Program-made: the position numbers and the translations under genes
Assembly (NCBI GenBank): GCA_963800865.1
Contig: CAWDCL010000004.1
Span: 2,356,001-2,420,000 of the forward strand
Source: JALOKP01 sp963800865
Lineage (GTDB): Bacteria > Acidobacteriota > Polarisedimenticolia > J045
Reading direction: 5' to 3'
DNA: 64,000 nt
Notes under the pieces: generated by a model
Seen by the model: the letters and a program-made list of their open reading frames with translations, nothing else
The model's database searches: none
Told to the model about the DNA's origin: nothing
In this document: positions 1-8,302 of the stretch, one piece after another
How positions within the stretch are numbered: position 1 is the stretch's first letter
Layout of the letters: each line of letters starts with the position of its first letter

Positions 1-2
1 AG

Positions 3-35
3 GTCGCGCCCTACATCCCGAAGTACGTCGGATAG
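3..35 (+). CDS. 3' end of an unidentified gene (partial)
   Basis: The frame starting at base 3 is open and ends at a TAG at 33-35, giving a possible C-terminus VAPYIPKYVG. It is followed by a strong hairpin at 103-130, which would fit a transcription unit ending here. Ten codons are too few to identify a family. The call rests only on the open frame, the plausible tail and the downstream terminator-like hairpin. Confidence 0.3.
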   Translation, partial: VAPYIPKYVG

Positions 36-102
36 CCCCCGGGCAGCCGATCGAGCGCGGCGCCGGCTTCAGCCCCGGCGGCGCGCCCGAACTTCCCCCG
101 CC

Positions 103-130
103 GCGCACCTGCGACTCGTCGCAGGTGCGC
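103..130. terminator. Perfect 12-bp hairpin between convergent gene ends
   Basis: Bases 103-114 and 119-130 are exact reverse complements around the 4-nt loop CTCG. The hairpin lies 6 nt past the end of ndk (minus strand) and downstream of the possible plus-strand gene end at 35. On the plus strand it is followed by GCTGTTTC, a weak T tract. It probably acts as a bidirectional terminator. Confidence 0.6.
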
Positions 131-136
131 GCTGTT

Positions 137-559
137 TCATGCGCACGTCTCCAGGGCCGCGAAGAAGTAGCCTGTTTCGAAGGCCGCCGTCTCGACGGCA
201 TCCGACCCATGAAACCCATTCGCCTGAATACTCGCCCCGAACCGCCTCCGCAGCGTCCCTTCCTCCGCCTTGCCGGGATCGGTCGCGCCGAGCAGACGGC
301 GCCAGGTCGCGATCGCGTCCGGACCTTCGAGGACGATCGCCACGATGGGCCCCTCGCTCATGAAGGCCGTGAGGTCGGCGAAGAACGGGCGGGCCCTGTG
401 GACGGCATAGAACCCCTCGGCCTGGGCCCGGGTCAGGTGGAGGCGCTTGATCGCGATCGGGGTCAATCCCGCCTCTTCGGCGGCTCGGATCGCCTCGCCC
501 ACGACACCCTTGCGGGTGGCGTCGGGCTTGACGATCGCCAGCGTTCTCTCGATGGCCAT
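137..559 (-). CDS. ndk: Nucleoside diphosphate kinase
   Basis: The product has 140 residues, the normal size for Ndk, which transfers the gamma phosphate of ATP to other NDPs through a phosphohistidine in the cytoplasm. The N-terminus ERTLAIVKPDA is characteristic. The catalytic motif NGFHGSD places the phosphorylated histidine at residue 117, with the R-G-x-I/V type nucleotide loop around residues 85-110. The start ATG at 557-559 has an upstream GGAAGG-type ribosome site. It lies downstream of sucCD but behind a hairpin at 581-608, so it is probably a separate transcript or only partly read through. Identification is secure. Confidence 0.96.
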   Translation of the reverse strand: MAIERTLAIVKPDATRKGVVGEAIRAAEEAGLTPIAIKRLHLTRAQAEGFYAVHRARPFFADLTAFMSEGPIVAIVLEGPDAIATWRRLLGATDPGKAEEGTLRRRFGASIQANGFHGSDAVETAAFETGYFFAALETCA

Positions 560-580
560 CGGCGTCTTTCCTTCCGCATT

Positions 581-608
581 GCCGCGCCGCCCTTTCGGGC
601 GGCGCGGC
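581..608. terminator. 12-bp GC hairpin between sucD and ndk
   Basis: Bases 581-592 pair perfectly with 597-608 around the loop TTTC (GAAA when read on the minus strand, a GNRA-type tetraloop). It lies between the sucD stop (694) and the ndk start (559). No clear U tract follows, so it could be a terminator, a processing site or an mRNA-stabilising stem. Confidence 0.5.
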
Positions 609-693
609 CGAATTGTAAGTGGCTTCCAGTCAGCAGCTTAACAAGGGACGATCGCTTGTCGTACGGCGTCTCGCGTGTTCGCTGTCCCGGCCG

Positions 694-1568
694 TCAGGCC
701 CGCCCGAGCAGGCGCGCGACGGTGACTCCGATCTCGGCCGGCGAGTCGACGACGGCGATTCCGGCGGCGCGCAGCGCCGCCTTCTTTTCGGTCGCGGTCC
801 CCTTCCCTCCGCTGATGATCGCACCGGCGTGGCCCATCCGGCGGCCCGGAGGAGCCGTCGCACCGGCGATGAAGGCCACCACCGGCTTCGACATGTGGGA
901 CTGGATCCAGGCTGCCGCCTCTTCCTCGGCCGTCCCGCCGATCTCGCCGATCAGGACCAGCGCCTCGGTCTGCACGTCGGCCTCGTAGAGCGGGAGCAGC
1001 GAGGTGAACGGCGAGCCGATGATCGGGTCGCCACCGATGCCGATCGCGGTGCTCTGGCCGAGGCCGATCTTCGTCAGCTGGTCCACCGCCTCGTAGGTCA
1101 GCGTACCGGAGCGCGAGAGCACCCCGACGGTGCCGGGGGAGAAGATCGACGCCGGCATGATCCCGATCTTGCACCGCCCGGGAGTGATGATGCCCGGGCA
1201 GTTCGGCCCGATCAGCCGGGTCCGGCCCGACTCGCCGATCGCGTTCTTGACGCGCAGCATGTCGAGAACCGGGATCCCCTCCGTGATCGCGACGACCAGC
1301 GGCACGCCGGCGTCGACCGATTCGAGGATCGCGTCGGCCGCGAACGCCTGGGGGACGAAGATCGCCGACGCGTTCGCGCCGGTCGCCTTGACCGCCTCCG
1401 CGACGGTATCGAAGACCGGGATCCCCTCGTGCCTGGTTCCCCCCTTCCCGGGGGTCACGCCGGCGACGACACGGGTTCCCGCCTCGACCATCTGCCGGGT
1501 GTGGAACGACCCCTCTCCGCCGGTCATCCCCTGCACGACGACCCGCGTGGCCGCATCGACGAGGATGC

Positions 1569-1572
<4 letters not shown>
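694..1572 (-). CDS. sucD: Succinyl-CoA synthetase (ADP/GDP-forming), alpha subunit
   Basis: The 292-residue product makes the CoA-binding and phosphohistidine subunit of the TCA-cycle enzyme that converts succinyl-CoA to succinate with substrate-level phosphorylation. An N-terminal CoA-binding Rossmann fold starts at residue 1. The conserved GPNCPG is near 122-127, and the active-site GHAGAI carries the phosphorylated His at about residue 248. Length matches the family (~290). The ATG overlaps the sucC stop by 4 bp (ATGA), so the two subunits are translationally coupled, as expected for a stoichiometric complex. No anomalies seen. Confidence 0.97.
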
Positions 1573-2738
<1,166 letters not shown>

Positions 2739-2757
2739 GGGAACTCCTCCCTGACCG

Positions 2758-2772
2758 GGCCGCCGGGCGGCC
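2758..2772. promoter_or_regulatory. Small hairpin in the sucC leader
   Basis: GGCCGC at 2758-2763 pairs with GCGGCC at 2767-2772 around CGG. It lies between the end of the XRE gene (2825) and the sucC start (2738), both on the minus strand. It may be a weak terminator or part of the sucC leader. I see no convincing promoter hexamers in this 86-bp gap. Confidence 0.25.
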
Positions 2773-2824
2773 GGACGAGCTTGAGATTGCGGGGAACTGC
2801 GATCGGACTTACTGAAGCGTCATG

Positions 2825-3670
2825 TTAGTCGGATGGCCGCGACCGGGCAAGCGGGCGCCCTTCGGAGAGCGGCGGCGGCCGGGTCGCGCCGCGCGCCTTC
2901 GCCGCGGCGCCGGCCGCGCTGCGCGAGAGCGCGGGCAGCCCCGCGCGCTGCGCGCGCTCCGCCAGCGCCGCGAAGCGCCGCGCCCGCGCCGCGCGTCCCT
3001 CGCCACCGATCTCGACCCGGAGCAGTTCCAGCCGCAACGCGAGGGCCTCATCCATCGGCTCCGGTCCGTCCACCGTCCGCAGTTCGCCCAGCCAGGCGCG
3101 CGCCAGTTCACGCTGGTCCTCGGCCAGCGCCGTCTCGGCCAGCACCACGCGCGCCTCCCGCGCGAAGCGGGGCGTGCCCGGCCGGTCGAGCACCCGTTGC
3201 GCGACCGCAGCCGCGAGGCCGCCCCACCCGATCGCGACGAGCGACGAGGCCAGCGCCAGCTGGTAGTCCTGGACCGCCTCGCCCGCGGCGGCGCGGGTCG
3301 CCCGCTCGGCGTGGGCGATCGCGGCCTCGTGGCGTCCCGCCGCTGCCCAGGCCCGGATCTCGTCGGCCGCGGGGGGCTGCCCGCGCACCCCGTTCTCCGG
3401 CCCGGCCAGCGCCTCTTCGAGGCGCGGCGCCAGCAGGATCCAGTCGGCCACCTCGCGCGGGGACAGGTCGAGCGCCCGGGCGAGCGCCGGCAGACGCGCG
3501 AGCGTCGGGAGGCGGTCGCCGCACTCGAAGTCGGCGAGCAGCGTCGGCGTCAGGGGCACCGGAGGGACCGCACCCGCCCGAACCGTCGCCCGGCGCGAGA
3601 GTCCGAGCCGGGCGCGGCGCGCACGGATCCAGTCACCCATCCAGAGGGCCCCCCGGGGCCTCGGGGGCAT
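2825..3670 (-). CDS. XRE-family helix-turn-helix protein
   Basis: The 281-residue product has an XRE/Cro-like HTH near the N-terminus: IRARRARLGLSRR begins it and LADFECGDRLPTLARLPALA carries the typical E-x-G-x-x-P-T signature. A long alanine- and arginine-rich helical region of about 180 residues follows and looks like degenerate helical repeats (TPR-like). The frame extends 30 codons further upstream, but the ATG at 3670 is preceded directly by AGGAGGGAAG, so I choose it. It is divergent from dacB, with 67 bp between the starts. Its targets are unknown; autoregulation or control of dacB is possible. The inserted Pro/Ala segment inside the HTH is unusual. Confidence 0.75.
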   Translation of the reverse strand: MPPRPRGALWMGDWIRARRARLGLSRRATVRAGAVPPVPLTPTLLADFECGDRLPTLARLPALARALDLSPREVADWILLAPRLEEALAGPENGVRGQPPAADEIRAWAAAGRHEAAIAHAERATRAAAGEAVQDYQLALASSLVAIGWGGLAAAVAQRVLDRPGTPRFAREARVVLAETALAEDQRELARAWLGELRTVDGPEPMDEALALRLELLRVEIGGEGRAARARRFAALAERAQRAGLPALSRSAAGAAAKARGATRPPPLSEGRPLARSRPSD

Positions 3671-3723
3671 CTTCCCTCCTGGCGACTTTCTACGCCGGTC
3701 TCGCCCAAATGGGAAGGGCCCCG

Positions 3724-3729
3724 TAACAT
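3724..3729 (+). promoter_or_regulatory. Putative -10 element of dacB
   Basis: TAACAT ends 8 nt before the dacB ATG, so transcription would start at or next to the start codon and the mRNA would be leaderless or nearly so. There is no ribosome-binding sequence in this short space. No good -35 is visible. Confidence 0.3.
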
Positions 3730-3737
3730 CCCCTGCG

Positions 3738-5231
3738 ATGCGCCGTCCCTCCGCTCGCACCTGCTTCGGGCTCCTTCTGCTCGCCGCGCCGATCGCGGGC
3801 GTCGCCGTGCTCGCGGCCGGCGCGAAGGCCCCGCGGGCCGGCAGCGCTCCCGTCGCCCCGCCCGCGGCGATCCTGCCGGCGGTCGTCGCCGGTACGATCG
3901 AATCGGTCGGCCGCGCGGAAGTCGGTCTTCACGCGGTCTTCTCCGACTCCGGCGCGCCCCTGGCGTCACACGCGGCGCGCCGGCCGATGCTGCCGGCCTC
4001 CACGATGAAGATCCTCTCCAGCGCCTGTGCGCTGGACGCGCTCGGCCCGGCGTTCCGGTTCCGGACCGCGTTCCTCGCCGACCGCGGACCGGACGCCGCG
4101 GGGACGCTGCGCGGCTCGCTCTACGTGCGCGGTGCCGGCGACCCGGCGCTCGATGCCGAGCGGCTCTGGGCCGCGGTCCGCGAGCTGGCCGCGCTCGGGC
4201 TCCGGCGCATCGGCGGCGACGTCGTCGTCGACGAGTCCCTGTTCGAGGCCCCGGGATGGCCCGCGAGCTGGCCCGACGAGATGCGGCCGAGCCCGTACAA
4301 CGCGCCGCAGGGCGCGCTCTCGCTGTCCTGGGACGCGACCGAGATCGTGGTGCTCCCTGGCGCGGGCCGCGGCTCGCCCGCGCGCGTCGCCTCTTCGCCG
4401 CTGCGAGCCGCCGCGCCGGTCGTGAACCGCGCAATCACCGGCCTGGCGACCGACCTCGCCGTGTTTCTCCAGGACGGTGCAGGCGGCCGCGCCGAGGTGG
4501 TCGTCAACGGGACGATCGCGGCCGGCAGCGCGCCGTACCGGACCTGGATTCACCTCGGCCCGCCGGGTCTCGCGGTGAGCAATGCGCTCACCGAGCTGCT
4601 GCGCGAGGCGGGGATCGAGGTCGGCGGGCGGGCGCGCACCGGCCGGGCGCCGGCCGGCGCGGTGCTGCTGCTGGAACACGAGAGCCCCGGGCTCGGCGAG
4701 ATCGTCGCCGGGGTCAACAAGCCCTCCTCCAATTTCGGTGCGGAGATGCTCACGCGCGCGCTCGACGCCTACACCGGCGGACCGCCCGGCTCGACCGCCG
4801 GCGGCACGCGACGGATCGCGGCCTGCCTCGCCGACTGGGCGGTGCCGGCCGACGGCCTCGTCCTCGCCGACGGCTCCGGCTACGGCAGAGAGAACCGCCT
4901 GACCGCCGAAGCGCTCGTCGGCGTGCTGCTCGCGGCCCGCCGCGATCCGGCCTGGCGGGCCGAGTTCGAGGCCTCGCTGGCGCGGGCGGGCGAGGACGGA
5001 TCGCTGAGGAACCGCCTCTCGGACCTGCGTGGCCGGGTCCGTGCCAAGACCGGCACCCTGAACGGCGTCTCCGCCCTTGCCGGCTATGCCGTCGACCGCC
5101 AGGGACGCGAGATCGCGTTCGCGATCCTCGTCAACGGTCCGGGAGCCGGCCCCGACGACGTCGATCGCGTGCTGCGCTCGCTCCTCGCCGCCTCCGATGC
5201 GCTGCCGCGCCGCGCGGGGAAGGCCTCGTGA
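3738..5231 (+). CDS. dacB: D-alanyl-D-alanine carboxypeptidase/endopeptidase (PBP4 family)
   Basis: The 497-residue product is a class C low-molecular-weight penicillin-binding protein (peptidase S13) that trims or cleaves peptidoglycan peptides in the periplasm. An N-terminal hydrophobic segment (residues ~8-30) serves as signal or anchor. All three penicillin-binding motifs are present: S-T-M-K at 88-91 (nucleophile Ser88), S-S-N at 330-332 and KTG at 437-439. The ~240-residue insertion between the first two motifs is typical of PBP4. The ATG lies just after a -10-like TAACAT with no Shine-Dalgarno. The 3' end overlaps the next small gene by 4 bp (GTGA). Confidence 0.93.
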   Translation: MRRPSARTCFGLLLLAAPIAGVAVLAAGAKAPRAGSAPVAPPAAILPAVVAGTIESVGRAEVGLHAVFSDSGAPLASHAARRPMLPASTMKILSSACALDALGPAFRFRTAFLADRGPDAAGTLRGSLYVRGAGDPALDAERLWAAVRELAALGLRRIGGDVVVDESLFEAPGWPASWPDEMRPSPYNAPQGALSLSWDATEIVVLPGAGRGSPARVASSPLRAAAPVVNRAITGLATDLAVFLQDGAGGRAEVVVNGTIAAGSAPYRTWIHLGPPGLAVSNALTELLREAGIEVGGRARTGRAPAGAVLLLEHESPGLGEIVAGVNKPSSNFGAEMLTRALDAYTGGPPGSTAGGTRRIAACLADWAVPADGLVLADGSGYGRENRLTAEALVGVLLAARRDPAWRAEFEASLARAGEDGSLRNRLSDLRGRVRAKTGTLNGVSALAGYAVDRQGREIAFAILVNGPGAGPDDVDRVLRSLLAASDALPRRAGKAS

Positions 5232-5395
5232 CGCGCTGCGCCGCCTGCGGCGCGCCCGCGCGCGTCCGGCCCGAAGAACCCTACTGCAGCGAGCGCTGCC
5301 GCCATCTCGCGCGCTGGCGGATCCTCGTGGCAACCGCGGGGGCGCTGCTCATGGTCCTCTTCGGGACGCTCGGAGCACTCGGGATCTTCGGCTAG
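5228..5395 (+). CDS. Small zinc-ribbon membrane protein (YacG-like ribbon plus TM helix)
   Basis: A 55-residue product starts at GTG 5228-5230, overlapping the dacB stop as GTGA. Cysteines at residues 4, 7, 20 and 24 form C-x2-C-x12-C-x3-C, and YCSERCRHLARW resembles the second half of the gyrase-inhibitor YacG ribbon. Unlike YacG, the rest (residues ~31-55) is one hydrophobic helix, ILVATAGALLMVLFGTLG, ending the protein. It is therefore probably an inner-membrane protein with a cytoplasmic or periplasmic zinc knuckle. Coupling to dacB suggests a cell-wall role, but I do not know its function. The cysteine pattern and overlap make it a likely real gene. Confidence 0.7.
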   Translation: MTRCAACGAPARVRPEEPYCSERCRHLARWRILVATAGALLMVLFGTLGALGIFG

Positions 5396-5406
5396 CGGCC
5401 GGGCCC

Positions 5407-5568
5407 AGTGTTCCGTCTCAAACAGAGCTTTACAACAAAGGCCGCCGAAGCGCCCGCAGGGCAAGGCGCGACGACGACGGCGTACTCCGCCGTACGCCGA
5501 GGAGGAGCAACGCTGCCATGCGGGATGCAGCGGCGGCCGTCTGTAAAGATGTGTTGAGACGGGACACT
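5407..5568. repeat. MITE-like element with ~40-bp imperfect terminal inverted repeats
   Basis: The left end (5407-5446) and the right end (5531-5568, reversed) are near-identical inverted copies. Both start AGTGT-CCGTCTCAA, share CTTTACA and end in GGCCGCCG. The interior has a second palindrome, CGGCGTAC-TCCGCC-GTACGCCG, followed by GAGGAGGAGCAACGC. There is no coding capacity. It sits between convergent genes, and its right edge coincides with the bamA TAG stop. This architecture fits a non-autonomous mobile repeat or REP/BIME-type element that can also act as a terminator. No target duplication is obvious. Confidence 0.7.
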
Positions 5569-8206
5569 AGAACGGCAGTCCGATCGAGAACTGGAACTGG
5601 CTGGTCTGGTCGAACGGCTTCTCCTTCACCGGCCAGCCGTAGATCAGCCGGATCGGGGCCTGGAAGACCGGCAGGAAGACGCGGAACTCGAATCCCGCCG
5701 AAGCCCGGGCGTCGTCCCAGTTGATGTCGACGCCGTTGTCGTACGAGCCGCCGGTGTCGAAGAACCCGACGAGCGTCGCCGTCTTGCCGATCAGCACGCC
5801 CGCCTCGAGCTGCACCAGCGCCATCTTGCTGCCGCCGACCTGGGCCAGCGTGACCTGGGGATTGCCCCCCGGACCGACGACCGGGTTGCCGTTCTGGTCG
5901 AGCTGAACGATGAATCGCACCGGAGAGATCGTGCGGGTCTCGAAAATGCGCGGCCCGATGACGTCGCCTCCGATGAAGTAGCGCTGGAACCGCGGTACCC
6001 CGTCGACGTACCCCGGCGCGCGCTCGACGTCGCGGAACGGCCAGATCCACGCCACCTCGCCGTGGGCCGCCGCGAAGAAGCGGGGACCGAACGGGTGGTA
6101 GATCGTGCCCGACAGGCGCGGCTTGAAGTAGTCGAGGTCGCTGCCCAGCGCCTGCAGCGAGATCGTCGGCACGACGCTCAGCTCGTAGCCGAAGGTCGGC
6201 CGCAGGAAGTTGTTGACGCGCTTGTAGTTGAAGACCGGGGTGATCGTCGAGAGGATGGTCTGGGTCGTGGCGAACTGGGCCGAGATGTCGATCGTGCTGG
6301 CCTCGACCTGCTCGTAGGCGTAGATCAGCGAGATCTGCGTGAAGTCGCCCAGCCGCCGGCCGACCGTGATCGACCCCCCGGTCCCGGCCTGGTTGAGGTT
6401 CTGGGTGTTCCCCTGGATGTCGCGGGCGACGCCGAAGTCGTAGCTGCGCCGGAAGACCGAGATGCCGAGCGTGATCGGCTTGCCGAACAGCCAGGGCTCG
6501 ACGAAGTTGAGCGCCGCCTGGTTCGAGCGGCCGCCGATCGACAGGTTGAGGCCGAGCGTCTCGCCGCGGCCGAGGAAATTGCGGGTCTGGTAGCTCGCGA
6601 GGAAGAACGCGCCCTCGAGCTCGCTGTAGCCGCCGCCGACCTGCACCTCGTTCCGCGACTGCTCCTCGCCGCGCACGATCACGTCGACCTGGTCGGTTCC
6701 CTCCACCGGGGCCAGCGTCGGCTCCTCGGCCGGCACCCAGAAACCCAGCTGCTGGATCTTCTGCGTCGAGCGGTCGAGCAGCGAGCGGTCCAGAATGTCG
6801 CCCTCGGAGATGTTGAACTCGCGGCGAAGCACCTCGTCGTTCGTCGTCGTGTTCCCCGCGAACTCGAGCCGGCGCACCGTGTAGGCCCGGTCCTCGTCGA
6901 TCGTGATCACGACGTCGGCGACCCGCTCGCCCTCCCTGCGCTCGATGCGGCGCGTCACCGCGACGTAGACGTAGCCGCGCCGGCCGTAGATGTTCCGGAT
7001 GATCCGCATCCCGCCTTCGATCGCGCTGTCCGAGAGAACCGCGCCATCGGGCAGCGGGATCGTGGTCCGCAGCGTGTCGGAGGTGAAGACGGTGTTCCCC
7101 TCGAACGTGATCTTGCCGAGGGTGTAGATCGGCCCTTCGACGATCGGAACCGTGACGAAGGCCCACTTCTTGACCTTGGCTGCCTTCTCGGCCGCGGCCG
7201 CGGCCTTCTCGTCGTCGCGGCGCTTCTCCTCGTCGGAGGCGACGAGCTGCGATCCGGCGTCGGGTGCGGGTGCGGGCACCGGCGCGGCCTGGGACTCGGG
7301 TGCGGGTCCCGCCGTGGCGGGGATCCCCTGGCCCGCGAGCATCGCGACCGCATCCTGCGTCGCCTGTTCGTCCGCCTGCCCCTTCTCGGACCGGACTTCG
7401 ACGATCGGCGGGCGCACGTCGACGTCGAGATACCCGCGGTCGCGGTAGTACTGGAGGATGTTGTTGACGTCCTGCTGGAACTTCAGCGGGTGATAGAGCG
7501 CCTTCTTGCCCCAGGGGTAGTAGAACTGGTACTCGCCGGTGAGCTTCAGCTGCTTCTTCAGGGCCGCGTCGGAGAAGTGGTCGTTCCCGGTGAACTCGAG
7601 GTCCTTGATCTGCGTCTTCCCGCCCGGCACGATCTTGAAGGTGATGCTCCGCGCGCTGGTCGAGACCTCCTTGACCTGGGGATCGACCTTGGCATCGAGG
7701 TAGCCCTTCGTCCCGAGCAGTTCCTTGATCAGCTGCTGCGCCTTCCAGACCCGCTTCCGGTCCAGCGGAGTCCCGACCGTGAAGGTGAAGTTCCGCTCCT
7801 TGAAGTAGTCCTCGATCTGCTGCTGGTTGACGACCTTGTTCTTCGCATAGGAGACGGAGAGGACGGTCGGGCGGTCCTTGATCTCGACGACGAGGATCGC
7901 GCCATCCGGCTCGCAGCGCCGGAAGAAGCGCAGGTCCGAGAAGTAGCCCCGACCCCAGAAGCGGCGGAACTCCTGGTCGATCTTCACCGGGTCCCACGGG
8001 TCGCCGGGCTTGATCCCGAGATCGAAGCGGACCGCGTCCGCACTCATCTTCTGGCTGCCGCGGACCTCGACCGCGTGGATCGTGGCGCACGAAGCCGGGA
8101 CGTCGTCGGGGACGGCGGGCTCCTGGGCGAACGCCGGGCCCGCCGTGAGCAGACCAACCACGATCAGCGCCCCAACGGCGCCCCTGACCACCCGTCCGAT
8201 CCTCAT
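5567..8206 (-). CDS. bamA: Outer-membrane protein assembly factor BamA
   Basis: The product has 879 residues from ATG 8206 (a GTG 13 codons upstream is also possible). A signal peptide ends AGPAFA-QEP. Five POTRA repeats occupy roughly residues 38-500 and a 16-strand barrel the rest, ending in the outer-membrane C-terminal signature FQFSIGLPF with terminal Phe. BamA inserts beta-barrel proteins into the outer membrane. POTRA3 is interrupted by a ~70-residue insertion (about 275-347) rich in Ala/Pro followed by a charged helical EEKRRDDEKAAAAAEKAAK stretch, unusual for the family. The gene lies just downstream of the sulfatase-like gene on the same strand. The stop codon overlaps the inverted-repeat element. 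Confidence 0.94.
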   Translation of the reverse strand: MRIGRVVRGAVGALIVVGLLTAGPAFAQEPAVPDDVPASCATIHAVEVRGSQKMSADAVRFDLGIKPGDPWDPVKIDQEFRRFWGRGYFSDLRFFRRCEPDGAILVVEIKDRPTVLSVSYAKNKVVNQQQIEDYFKERNFTFTVGTPLDRKRVWKAQQLIKELLGTKGYLDAKVDPQVKEVSTSARSITFKIVPGGKTQIKDLEFTGNDHFSDAALKKQLKLTGEYQFYYPWGKKALYHPLKFQQDVNNILQYYRDRGYLDVDVRPPIVEVRSEKGQADEQATQDAVAMLAGQGIPATAGPAPESQAAPVPAPAPDAGSQLVASDEEKRRDDEKAAAAAEKAAKVKKWAFVTVPIVEGPIYTLGKITFEGNTVFTSDTLRTTIPLPDGAVLSDSAIEGGMRIIRNIYGRRGYVYVAVTRRIERREGERVADVVITIDEDRAYTVRRLEFAGNTTTNDEVLRREFNISEGDILDRSLLDRSTQKIQQLGFWVPAEEPTLAPVEGTDQVDVIVRGEEQSRNEVQVGGGYSELEGAFFLASYQTRNFLGRGETLGLNLSIGGRSNQAALNFVEPWLFGKPITLGISVFRRSYDFGVARDIQGNTQNLNQAGTGGSITVGRRLGDFTQISLIYAYEQVEASTIDISAQFATTQTILSTITPVFNYKRVNNFLRPTFGYELSVVPTISLQALGSDLDYFKPRLSGTIYHPFGPRFFAAAHGEVAWIWPFRDVERAPGYVDGVPRFQRYFIGGDVIGPRIFETRTISPVRFIVQLDQNGNPVVGPGGNPQVTLAQVGGSKMALVQLEAGVLIGKTATLVGFFDTGGSYDNGVDINWDDARASAGFEFRVFLPVFQAPIRLIYGWPVKEKPFDQTSQFQFSIGLPF

Positions 8207-8302
8207 CGCGGCGCCAAGCCTAGCTTCGATCTGCACCGAATTCACCTCGGCCGCGGGCAGCCCGCTCCGCCGCCGTCCGCTCCCGACGGGAACGCCCCAC
8301 CC

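Noticed and set aside
5407..5568. Remnant of an autonomous insertion sequence
   Set aside because: Interior is only ~85 bp and has no transposase fragment; better described as a non-autonomous repeat.
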